Shown here: piece by piece, positions 25,429 through 34,374 of the stretch
Layout: every line of letters starts with the position of its first letter
Numbering within the stretch: position 1 is the first letter of the stretch
Made by a program: the position numbers and the translations under genes
DNA from: JBCCTX01 sp964468435
Lineage (GTDB): Bacteria > Bacteroidota > Bacteroidia > J057
Direction of reading: 5' to 3'
DNA length: 64,000 bases
Assembly: GCA_964468435.1 (NCBI GenBank)
Contig: CAYXVE010000001.1
Coordinates: 124,001 to 188,000, forward strand
The notes under the pieces: model-generated
What the model saw: only the letters and a program-made list of their open reading frames with translations
Databases searched by the model: none
What the model was told of the DNA's origin: nothing

Positions 25429-28400
25429 TTACGATTCTTCATGATCCTCTTTCATTGGCAAGTTGATCACAAATTCACTTCCATCCATCCATTTACTATG
25501 TACTTCTATTTTTCCTCTGTGTTGTTCAATGATCCCAAAAATGATGGAAAGTCCCAGGCCCGTTCCTTCTCCCACGTCTCTGGTGGTAAAAAAAGGCTCG
25601 AAAATTCTGGTGATGACTTCCTTTTTCATACCAGTGCCATTATCTTTTATACTGATCAATACATTATCTTCATTTTGCCGGGTACTTATTTGTATGACTC
25701 CCTGATGTTCGGGTTGCAGTTTGATACGTTCATCTAAGGCTTGTATAGCATTTTGAAGAATATTCATGAAAACCTGATTGAGTTTACCTGGCATGCAGGG
25801 GATGTAGGGTAAATGTTCGTCGTAATATTTTTCAATTACTATATGTTTTTTCCATTTGTTGGTCAGCAATGTAAGTGTGGCATCGATGCTTTCGTGTATA
25901 TTTGCAGATTGCCGAATCTCCTTTCCACCAAAGGAGAAAGTACGTAGCCCTTCTACGATTTTTTGAGTCCTGTGAGCCCCTTCTTCAATTCCATGCAACA
26001 GATTTTCCATTTCCTGAAATAGAAATTCTGCATCTATTTCTTCGGCATGAGAAATTATTTCTTCCAGTTCGGCAGATTTATCTGCTGTGTATTTAAGTGC
26101 ATTAAAGCCGGCAAAAAGGCTTTTGAGGTCTTCGAAATCCAGCCTCAAGGGTTTGATATTTGCGGAAATAAAATTGAGGGGATTATTGATTTCATGGGCG
26201 ATGCCAGCTGTGAGTTGACCCAGCGAAGCCATTTTGGCAGCATCGACTAGTTTTGCCTGGGTTTGCTTAAGTTTGTTTAAAGTTTCTCCCAGCGCAAGAT
26301 TTTTCTGGTTGAGTGCCCGTGTTCTTTCAGCTACCTTTTCTTCCAGATGCTCGTATAAAGAGGCATTTTCAAGAGAAATTGCTATTTGAGAGGATAAAAT
26401 TCTCAATATTTCCAGGCGTTCATTGGTAAATGCTCCTGCAATGAGGTTGTTATCCAGGTATATGACCGCAGATAGTTTTTCCTTGTAAATGATGGGAATA
26501 CAGGCTACAGAGAGAAGTTCTTGCTGTTGAATGTAGGGGTCGTTGTTGTAGGGTTCTTCCCTGCAGGCATCGATCAGGACTTGTTCCTGCTGAGTACGAG
26601 CTACATAGTGTATGACACTTTGAGGTACAGAGTCTGAATGAGATAGGGGTATGGTATGGGATACATCGATACCATTTCTGAGAGTACCCTCAGCGCGAAG
26701 GATCAGGCTTTGACCGTTGAGACTGATGAATGCACCGTGCACCGCACCAGCATTGGCAATGACGATTCGCATCAGCTTCTCAAGCAGATTGCTCAATACG
26801 ATTTCCCCTGAAAGTGTCTGCAACGCCTGAAGCAAGGTGAACTGGTCTATGTCTGTAGGGCTACTCGTTGTATCCCTATGGATAGACTGCACATAAAAAA
26901 ATTGAGGAAAATTATCTTGAAGACGGTTGCAAATCAGTTTTGCTCCCCATTTATCATACAGGAATAATGCTTTTTGAAAGTAGGATCTGGCAAACTCCTG
27001 TTTACCCATTCCCAGCCAGTATTTCCCAGCTAGTTCATTGCTGAGGGCTTCTATATGTATGAAACCGTGTTGTCTTGCCTGTATAATAGCCTGATCATAC
27101 AGCTCTCCAGCTTCCCACTTGTTCCCTTTAAGTTTATTGAGTTCTGCATAGACCAGGGTATACAATTGCTGAAAGGATTTGGGTATTTGCTGAGACCACT
27201 TTTTGAGGTAGCGTTCCTGTTCGATGATAGACTGTATCAGGCTGTTTCTTTCATCTGGTTTTACATCTGCGTAGGACTTGGCGAGAATCAAAGCATAATA
27301 AAAGCGGAAAAGTGCACTTTCGATCCTCCCTTTGATAAGATCCGTCAGGAACGCAATGTGTTTACCAAGTTTCTGAGCGTACTCGATATCTTCTAGAAAA
27401 AAAGCGTTAATCATTTCGATGACCTCACAGCATATTGCTTCTGGATTGGGTAGTTCATCCTGTTGTTGAGGGGTAGACCCTTTTCTTTCGGGTTCCTCGA
27501 TTCCAGATAAAGCCAGATTTTGTGATAGTTGTAAAAATTTATTCAGAATATCGAAAGAAGGTAAGGTATTGATGCTTTGTATGAAGTGCTTTTGTCCCTG
27601 TAACTTTTTGGTAATGAGGGGTAAGGAAGTGCCCTGTGTAAATTGATGGGTGATATTGTGTGTCAAGTTCTCGGCAGCAATTTTAAGTTCACCCCCTTCC
27701 CGGCCTTTGTGAAAGCCTTCTTCCAGTATGGGTTGGATATGGTGCAAGGGTTTACACCATGGGAGGATATAACCACCATACCGTGCACATACTCTGGCAT
27801 GAAGTGCAGGATATTGGCTTTGGTAGCTCAATTGAAGGCCAAGATATCCAAAACGATAGGCGCTTTGATAATCTGCATCCTGCTCAATCAATAAATGGCC
27901 ATAGGTAGCATAAATGTAGGCTGATTCAGGTATGTTCCCATATTTTAGACAGAGAAAAATGGCTTTATGAACAATGATAGACCACACCATGCGGGGAAAC
28001 CCCTGAAAGGCGGCATATTCGAGGTTTGTCAGAATTTTTATTGCAAACTCAATATAGGGGTTGGGGATTTTTTCGCGTTTTTGTAACGTTTCTGGCGGAA
28101 AACGTTCGATTAGTTCCTTGACTGTCTTTTGTTTAGCGAGGAGCATGGGTTTGGACCACTCATCCCGTATGGCAAATCCCAGTTTTCGGAGCGCCTCTTT
28201 TCCAATATAAAATGCTTTTGGATAGGATTCATGGGTGCTATGATAAATGATCTGAATATTGTAAAGATGTATTTGGTCGATGGAGTCCTGGGTATGTTTT
28301 AGGGTAAATTTTGCCAGTTCCATGGCTTTTTCTCCATTCCCACTCATGAATGCTATTTCGGCCCATTCCCTGTACAACTGATAGGTAATATCATAAGCAG

Positions 28401-30729
28401 ATAACCAGCTGTCTGATGGCAGGAGTTGAGCACCTATTTCCAGATAATTTAGGGCGTTATCCCAAGCAATAGAGGCTCTGGATTTGCGTGCTGCTTTCAG
28501 ATTGAGTACGGTAAGTCTCAGCTTGTCGAAATTATACCGTTTTAGCCAACTTTCATCACGAAGGAGATGTCTGCCTTTATTAAGGTGGTTAACGATTTTA
28601 AACAGGTATTCTTCCTGCTCTGCTGTAGGTAAATTCGATACCATCCAAAGGCCAATTCGCACATGCAGGATATCTCGCTCTGAATTGGGAATACATTTAT
28701 AACATATCGATCGCAAGCGTTGGTGAGCAAAGCGGTATCCAGTTTCTGACTGTATGAGAAGGTTTTCTTCCACAAGATCTCCCAAACAGGTTTCGAGGTT
28801 TTCCTGAGAGAGATTTACTAAATGTCTCAGGATTCCACCAGAAAATGATTCGCCAATACAGGCTGCGGTGTATAGTACCTCCTGGTGTGGCTCATCAAGC
28901 TGCTGAACATTACCTGACAATAGCGTAACTACATTATCGCTAATAGTAAGCTGGCCAATACCTTGCAGGTCGTATTCCCATTGATTGTGTCCTGTCTGGA
29001 TTAGCAAGCCTTTGTCATACAAGGTATTGAGCATTTGTATGACAAAAAAAGGGTTGCCACGGGTCTTTTGAAAGATCACATTGGAAAGTAGAGCGCAAAG
29101 ATCCGCATCACAGTTGATACTATCACTGATAAAGTTATTTAGCGTATTCCTGCTCCAGTTGTCGAGATTGATATGGTGTACGACATTAGGAATTTCTTTC
29201 AGCATCCCAATAGATTCTCTGGCTGGAAAGTTGTTTTCAGTCTCCAGTTCTCTGTAAGCGCAAATGATCAGCAGATAGTCATTTTCTACCTGTTGGGTAA
29301 GTAGCTTTAACAGTTCAACAGATGCTGCATCAGCCCATTGCAAGTTATCTATCAGAATGACGAGTGGATGTTGTTGGGTAGAAATGGCATCTATAAAACT
29401 CTGAAAAACGTAATTGATACGATTTTGAGCGTCCTGAATACCAATATCAGCTATCTCTGGTGGTTTGCCTATGATCAGTTCAAGTTTGGGGATGAGATCA
29501 CTAAGTAATCTGGCATTATGTCCAAGAGCCTGCTGAATAATGGCTTTCCACATTTCCAGTTGTGAACTTTTCTCAACCAGTATTTGGTTTATGAAGCTTT
29601 CAAAAGCTTGTAGCCATCCCGCATAAGGTCTGTGTTGAGTAAGTGGATCAAATTTCCCTTCAATAAAGTACCCCTCTCGATCTTTAATATTACCTTTGAT
29701 CTGGTGTGCAAAATGCGTTTTTCCAGTACCTGCATATCCGGAGAGGAGCAAGAGAAGGCTTTCTCCCTGACATACACGACTCCAGATTTTTGATAGGGAT
29801 TCAAGCTCTGATTCCCGGTTGTAATACTGTTGGGAAAGTGTCATTGGCTGGGGATGACTATGCTTCCCAGGTGTAAATGATACGGTTGAGGTATTATCAG
29901 AAAGGCTTTGTTTGATGTATTTCAGATCATTATACAGTGCATTGGCAGAACTGTACCGGTTTGCAGGATTTTTCTCAAGGAGTTTCATACATATCTCTGC
30001 AAGCGCTTCGGGTATTTGTCTGTTTTGTGATTGGGGATAAACGGGAGCTTGTGCCAAATGAGCATGAAACCACTCGACAGGATCGCTTGCTACAAACGGA
30101 TGTTTTCCAGTAATCATTTCATACAGGTTGATTCCAAGTGCATACAAGTCTGTTCTTGCATCCAATTTTCGATTGACCCTGCCTGTTTGTTCTGGAGCCA
30201 TATAGGCCCACGTTCCTGCAAGTTCCACCTCTGTAGCCCATAGTCGTGGGTTATGTTCAAACAGTTTGTTTTCTTCAAGGCTTGCTGCCAAGGCAAAATC
30301 TATCAGATGAACGGAGTATGTTCCCCTGGTACTCTCTGAAACCAGAATATTCCTACTGGTCAGATCTTTGTGGATGATATTACAGCTATGTACCTCTCTG
30401 AGTATAGCTGTAATACGCATGAGGATATCAATAATCTCGCGGAAGGGTTTTCGCTTTTGTATGAAGGTATCCTTCAGGCTTTGACCGGGAATGTATTCCA
30501 GGACAATTGCATACTGATCCTGAAGTGTTGTTTCTTCAATTACATTTCTGACCCCGTTGATAGGATTTAGTTGTTGGGTAAATACGTATTCTCTTTGCAG
30601 GTAAAACAGTTGTTTGTCAGCAGGAAGCGTATTTCTGGCTACCTTGATTATCCGCTGTTCTACCCCTTCATCTGATTTAAGGTATATAAGGGAATGGGAG
30701 CTCTCATATATTAGTTTTATCCCTTTCAT
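25429..30729 (-). CDS. Ser/Thr protein kinase-ATPase-GAF-histidine kinase hybrid
   Basis: A 1766-residue signalling protein. Residues 1-280 are a Hanks-type kinase with catalytic elements in place: Lys in IIKVAR, HKDLTSRN (catalytic Asp and Asn) and Asp in IDFALA (the DFG glycine is Ala), then MAPEQTG. Residues about 320-560 are a predicted AAA-type ATPase with Walker A GYAGTGKTH near 334 and Walker B VILIDNLQWADA. A long alpha-helical/TPR-like region follows (600-1280), then GAF (about 1300-1440), a coiled coil, and a histidine kinase with H-box GIAHEINNP (His1512), N-box NILQNAIQAL, DNGTGM and GEGTGLGLSI. No membrane segment, so it is cytoplasmic. Family members of this layout occur in cyanobacteria and Bacteroidota. 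The response regulator gene downstream is its probable partner. Confidence 0.92.
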   Translation of the reverse strand: MKGIKLIYESSHSLIYLKSDEGVEQRIIKVARNTLPADKQLFYLQREYVFTQQLNPINGVRNVIEETTLQDQYAIVLEYIPGQSLKDTFIQKRKPFREIIDILMRITAILREVHSCNIIHKDLTSRNILVSESTRGTYSVHLIDFALAASLEENKLFEHNPRLWATEVELAGTWAYMAPEQTGRVNRKLDARTDLYALGINLYEMITGKHPFVASDPVEWFHAHLAQAPVYPQSQNRQIPEALAEICMKLLEKNPANRYSSANALYNDLKYIKQSLSDNTSTVSFTPGKHSHPQPMTLSQQYYNRESELESLSKIWSRVCQGESLLLLLSGYAGTGKTHFAHQIKGNIKDREGYFIEGKFDPLTQHRPYAGWLQAFESFINQILVEKSSQLEMWKAIIQQALGHNARLLSDLIPKLELIIGKPPEIADIGIQDAQNRINYVFQSFIDAISTQQHPLVILIDNLQWADAASVELLKLLTQQVENDYLLIICAYRELETENNFPARESIGMLKEIPNVVHHINLDNWSRNTLNNFISDSINCDADLCALLSNVIFQKTRGNPFFVIQMLNTLYDKGLLIQTGHNQWEYDLQGIGQLTISDNVVTLLSGNVQQLDEPHQEVLYTAACIGESFSGGILRHLVNLSQENLETCLGDLVEENLLIQSETGYRFAHQRLRSICYKCIPNSERDILHVRIGLWMVSNLPTAEQEEYLFKIVNHLNKGRHLLRDESWLKRYNFDKLRLTVLNLKAARKSRASIAWDNALNYLEIGAQLLPSDSWLSAYDITYQLYREWAEIAFMSGNGEKAMELAKFTLKHTQDSIDQIHLYNIQIIYHSTHESYPKAFYIGKEALRKLGFAIRDEWSKPMLLAKQKTVKELIERFPPETLQKREKIPNPYIEFAIKILTNLEYAAFQGFPRMVWSIIVHKAIFLCLKYGNIPESAYIYATYGHLLIEQDADYQSAYRFGYLGLQLSYQSQYPALHARVCARYGGYILPWCKPLHHIQPILEEGFHKGREGGELKIAAENLTHNITHQFTQGTSLPLITKKLQGQKHFIQSINTLPSFDILNKFLQLSQNLALSGIEEPERKGSTPQQQDELPNPEAICCEVIEMINAFFLEDIEYAQKLGKHIAFLTDLIKGRIESALFRFYYALILAKSYADVKPDERNSLIQSIIEQERYLKKWSQQIPKSFQQLYTLVYAELNKLKGNKWEAGELYDQAIIQARQHGFIHIEALSNELAGKYWLGMGKQEFARSYFQKALFLYDKWGAKLICNRLQDNFPQFFYVQSIHRDTTSSPTDIDQFTLLQALQTLSGEIVLSNLLEKLMRIVIANAGAVHGAFISLNGQSLILRAEGTLRNGIDVSHTIPLSHSDSVPQSVIHYVARTQQEQVLIDACREEPYNNDPYIQQQELLSVACIPIIYKEKLSAVIYLDNNLIAGAFTNERLEILRILSSQIAISLENASLYEHLEEKVAERTRALNQKNLALGETLNKLKQTQAKLVDAAKMASLGQLTAGIAHEINNPLNFISANIKPLRLDFEDLKSLFAGFNALKYTADKSAELEEIISHAEEIDAEFLFQEMENLLHGIEEGAHRTQKIVEGLRTFSFGGKEIRQSANIHESIDATLTLLTNKWKKHIVIEKYYDEHLPYIPCMPGKLNQVFMNILQNAIQALDERIKLQPEHQGVIQISTRQNEDNVLISIKDNGTGMKKEVITRIFEPFFTTRDVGEGTGLGLSIIFGIIEQHRGKIEVHSKWMDGSEFVINLPMKEDHEES

Positions 30730-30857
30730 CTAAAGCTCTAAGATTAAGTAGGTAAACAATATCAACTCATAAATTAAATCCAGTAAGATTTTAACTCTCC
30801 TATTATATCGCATGACCTAAAACTTAATTAAAAGGGACTTATCCGATAGCGGAAGTC

Positions 30858-32333
30858 TTACAGCACATTCTGAAGCGTGTCGTACCACTTCTGATATGCT
30901 TCATCAACAGGACTTTGGAATTGGGTTTCCGGAGTGATTGTTTCAATCAGGGTCAACCCTATAAATGCTTCCTCTGGTGTAAAAAGCTTCACTCCTATAC
31001 CTGCACCTCTGGCAGCTCCCTGTGCTCCATCCGTATTATAAAGCTCAATGGAGGTTTGACATGCGTTTGCAAGTGTTTGCCGGAATACCGGACTGAGAAA
31101 CATATTGCTTTTTCCAGCTCGAATCACAGAGGGATTGATTCCCAGTGGAGTCATGATATCTATGCCATATTTAAAGGCAAAAGCAATCCCTTCCTGCGAT
31201 GCCCTAAGTAGGTGCTTTTGTGTATGATTATTTAGTGCTAATCCTGAGACCATGGCTCCTAGCGTGATATTTTTCAATACGCGTTCGGCGCCATTGCCAA
31301 ATGGCAAAACAACCAGACCCTCGGAGCCTACTGGAACTTCCGATGCCAACTGGTTCATCGTTTCGTAATCCAGTTGGGCGATGTTTTTCTGAAGCCAGTT
31401 GTTCAGGATACCTGTACCATTGATACATAAGAGGATTCCCAGTCTTTTCTCTTCTGTGGTGTGGTTGACATGTGCAAAGGTATTTACTCTGGATAGTGGG
31501 TCATACAGGACTTCATCACTTACGCCATATACGACGCCGGAGGTACCAGCTGTGGCAGCTATCTCGCCAGGTTGTAATACGTTGAGCGAAAGTGCATTAT
31601 TGGGCTGGTCGCCAGCTTTGTAGGTAACGGGGATACCCACAGGCAAGCCCAGTTCCTGTGCAACTGCCGGGTTTACTCTTCCATGTTCAGCAAAAGTAGG
31701 ATATACCGCTGGAATTATTACCTCAGGGATTTGATAACGATCTAATAAAAATTGTGCAGGGGATTCCTGCTGGAAGTCCCAAAGTATCCCTTCCGATAGG
31801 CCTGAGCGTGTGGTATTAATTTCCTGGGTGAGTTTGTAGCTAATGTAATCACCAGGCAGCATAAAATGCGTAGTTTTTTCGAAAACATCAGGTTCGTGTT
31901 CTCGAACCCATGCCAGCTTTGAAGCCGTAAAGTTTCCGGGAGAATTGAGTAGACAGCTTAGGCAATATTCTTCTCCTAGGGCTTGAAAAGCCTCGTTTCC
32001 CGTTTCGACAGCTCTGCTGTCGCACCAGATGATAGAAGGTCTGAGCACTTCACCCGCCTGATCCAGCATGACAAGACCATGCATCTGATATGAAATACCT
32101 ATAGCAATTGTATCCGTTTGGGCTTTGGGTATCTGCCTGACAAGATCCTTGATACAAAGCTGGGTATACTCCCACCAGATGGCTGGTTCTTGCTCAGCCC
32201 ATCCCGGATGATGAGAAATCATGGTCATTTCTGTAGCAGGATATTGAGAAGTAGCTATGCAAGTCCCACGATCAGCGTCTATGAGGGCGCTTTTGATAGA
32301 AGAACTTCCGATATCAAGACCTAGTAGGTACAT
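30858..32333 (-). CDS. xylB: Xylulokinase-type FGGY carbohydrate kinase
   Basis: Phosphorylates a ketose (D-xylulose for the best known members) with ATP in the cytoplasm. From the ATG at 32333 the product is 491 residues; the longer open frame to 32399 has no better start. FGGY motifs: LGLDIGSSSIKSALID at the N-terminus (phosphate 1), ISYQMHGLVMLD, the substrate-loop WCDSRA, the catalytic Asp in YKAGDQPNNALS, and AATAGTSGVV. The C-terminal FGGY signature lies around VSGLALNNHTQKHLLRA. It is last in the ftsH-lpxH-prfA-xylB run, 80 bases from prfA. No xylose isomerase or transporter is adjacent, so the pathway and substrate are inferred. Confidence 0.9.
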   Translation of the reverse strand: MYLLGLDIGSSSIKSALIDADRGTCIATSQYPATEMTMISHHPGWAEQEPAIWWEYTQLCIKDLVRQIPKAQTDTIAIGISYQMHGLVMLDQAGEVLRPSIIWCDSRAVETGNEAFQALGEEYCLSCLLNSPGNFTASKLAWVREHEPDVFEKTTHFMLPGDYISYKLTQEINTTRSGLSEGILWDFQQESPAQFLLDRYQIPEVIIPAVYPTFAEHGRVNPAVAQELGLPVGIPVTYKAGDQPNNALSLNVLQPGEIAATAGTSGVVYGVSDEVLYDPLSRVNTFAHVNHTTEEKRLGILLCINGTGILNNWLQKNIAQLDYETMNQLASEVPVGSEGLVVLPFGNGAERVLKNITLGAMVSGLALNNHTQKHLLRASQEGIAFAFKYGIDIMTPLGINPSVIRAGKSNMFLSPVFRQTLANACQTSIELYNTDGAQGAARGAGIGVKLFTPEEAFIGLTLIETITPETQFQSPVDEAYQKWYDTLQNVL

Positions 32334-32413
32334 GTGTTGGTTATTGAAGTTTGGTTTTAATTTAGAAAGTTGTGGTATCATCATCCTGCAATTCCACAAG
32401 AAATAATCTCTCC

Positions 32414-33499
32414 TTACTCCCCCAATTCACCACCTTCCTTGAGCCTTTCCGCGTTTTCAGCAATCCGTAACTGTTCGATGATTTCATTCAAATTACCATC
32501 CATAATCCCCTGGAGGTTATAGATAGTCAGGCCAATTCTATGATCTGTAACCCTTCCTTGTGGGTAATTATAGGTGCGTATTTTGGCGCTCCTGTCTCCA
32601 GTGGAAACCATGGATTTGCGAAGTGCTGCCTCTTCAGCCTTTCGTTTGGCCATCTCCATATCATATATGCGGGTGCGGATAATTCTTAAGGCCTTTTCAC
32701 GGTTTTTGATTTGAGATTTTTCATCCTGCATAGATACGACGATCCCTGTAGGGATATGTGTCAGTCTTACGGCAGAGTAGGTCGTGTTGACAGACTGACC
32801 ACCAGGACCTGAGGCACAAAAGGTTTCATCCTTTACATCTGACGGGTTAATCTCTACTTCAAATTCTTCAGCTTCTGGCATGATTGCTACAGTAGCGGCT
32901 GAGGTATGTATCCGGCCCTGGGATTCTGTTGCGGGGACTCGCTGTACCCTGTGCACGCCTGATTCAAATTTCAGGGTTCCATATATATCTTCCCCTGTTA
33001 CATTAGCAATCAATTCCTTATACCCTCCGGTTGCTCCTTCTGTAAAGCTCGTAATTGTAATATTCATTCCGTTTTGGTCACAGAATTTCTGATACATGCG
33101 ATACAGATCTCCTGCAAAAAGACATGCTTCATCGCCACCTGTTCCGGCGCGTATTTCCAAAATCACATTTTTTCTATCTTCTGGATCTTTGGGGATGAGC
33201 AAAAATTTAATTTTCTCTTCCATCCTTTGTTTCTGCTCCAGCAGCATATCCAACTCATCCTGCGCCATTTCTCTAAGCTCAGAATCCTGTTCCTCTTTAA
33301 GTATCAGTTTATTATTATTAATATTACTCAACACATTCTCGTATTCTTTCATAGCTTTGACGAGCTCGTCGAGTTCTTTGTACTCGATGTTGAGCGATTT
33401 GTATTTATTCATATCGCTCATGACCTCAGGATCTATCATTTCCTGTTTGACCTCTTCAAATCTATTTTCAATCTGTTTGAGTTTTTCCAGAATATCCAT
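32414..33499 (-). CDS. prfA: Peptide chain release factor 1
   Basis: Terminates translation at UAA and UAG; cytoplasmic, ribosome-bound. It has 361 residues, normal for RF1. The GGQ loop (PGGQSVNTT) has the glutamine at residue 235, where PrmC methylates it. The RF1-type signatures VPATESQGRIHTSAATVAIMP and the C-terminal RTYNYPQGRVTDHRIG separate it from RF2. The ATG at 33499 is used. It lies between lpxH (92 bases upstream) and xylB (80 bases downstream), all in one direction. Nothing unusual. Confidence 0.97.
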   Translation of the reverse strand: MDILEKLKQIENRFEEVKQEMIDPEVMSDMNKYKSLNIEYKELDELVKAMKEYENVLSNINNNKLILKEEQDSELREMAQDELDMLLEQKQRMEEKIKFLLIPKDPEDRKNVILEIRAGTGGDEACLFAGDLYRMYQKFCDQNGMNITITSFTEGATGGYKELIANVTGEDIYGTLKFESGVHRVQRVPATESQGRIHTSAATVAIMPEAEEFEVEINPSDVKDETFCASGPGGQSVNTTYSAVRLTHIPTGIVVSMQDEKSQIKNREKALRIIRTRIYDMEMAKRKAEEAALRKSMVSTGDRSAKIRTYNYPQGRVTDHRIGLTIYNLQGIMDGNLNEIIEQLRIAENAERLKEGGELGE

Positions 33500-33591
33500 A
33501 TACTATCTTGAAGTAAAATTGCAGCAATATTGATCACGTCAAAGTGTTTTCCTAATATTGTTTATGCAAATATAATATGATTTAAACCTTT

Positions 33592-34374
33592 TCAGGCAAT
33601 AATACCCTTGGGATTGTTAAGGGGAAAGGTTTCGAGGCTGACTGTGTCGGGGTTGATTTTTAGATAAGAATAGTAATAAATCCAGTCGCCGAGAAAGAAT
33701 ATAAAGCTAGAGGGATCAACCTCAACTTTTTTCATTATATGCCGATGCCCGAACACAAAGTAGTCAATGTCAGGTTTTTTTTGTTTCATCTCCCGTGCAT
33801 GAATTAGCAAATACTCTTTTGCCCCAAAATATGTAGCTGTAGGAGTATCAGACTGTGTCTGATGATTTCTACTTATTCCTGAGAGGGTATGGGCCAATCC
33901 GATACCCCAGTCTGGATGCAATTGTGTAAAAAGCCATTTACTCAAGGGATGGGAGATAATTTTTTTCATCATCTTGTATCCGTGATCACCGGGGCCCAGT
34001 CCGTCGCCATGCGCGAGATAGAATTTTTTTCCGAAAAAATCACGGATTATGGGTTGATCGTATACATGCGCACCAATTTGCTGAGGGAGGTAGTCCTTGT
34101 ACCACAAGTCGTGGTTTCCGGTAAAGATATTTACTTCTACTCCCTGATCGGCAAGTTCTGCTAGTTTTCCCAGTGATCGTACAAAGCCTTTAGGAACGGA
34201 TCTCCGGTATTCAAACCAGAAGTCAAATACGTCTCCTAATAAATATAGCGCCAGGGTATGATCTTGGATTGTGTTCAACCACTTTACAAAATGCTTTTCA
34301 CGAATCAGGCTTGCATCTGGATTTGGTGCTCCCAGATGCAAGTCTGATACTATGTAGATACTGGATTGGCTCAA
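33592..34374 (-). CDS. lpxH: UDP-2,3-diacylglucosamine diphosphatase-family phosphoesterase
   Basis: Calcineurin-like phosphoesterase that cleaves UDP-2,3-diacylglucosamine to lipid X in lipid A synthesis, at the inner face of the inner membrane. Metal-binding motifs run in order: SDLHLG, LGDVFDFWFEYR, FTGNHDLW, LAHGDG and VFGHRH. It is 260 residues, a little longer than E. coli LpxH. The start is a TTG at 34374, sharing TTGA with the stop of ftsH, a four-base overlap; no upstream ATG exists before the conserved SDLHLG segment, and the first in-frame ATG lies too far inside. Translation coupled to ftsH is therefore likely. The family assignment LpxH over LpxG is by sequence character. Confidence 0.92.
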   Translation of the reverse strand: MSQSSIYIVSDLHLGAPNPDASLIREKHFVKWLNTIQDHTLALYLLGDVFDFWFEYRRSVPKGFVRSLGKLAELADQGVEVNIFTGNHDLWYKDYLPQQIGAHVYDQPIIRDFFGKKFYLAHGDGLGPGDHGYKMMKKIISHPLSKWLFTQLHPDWGIGLAHTLSGISRNHQTQSDTPTATYFGAKEYLLIHAREMKQKKPDIDYFVFGHRHIMKKVEVDPSSFIFFLGDWIYYYSYLKINPDTVSLETFPLNNPKGIIA

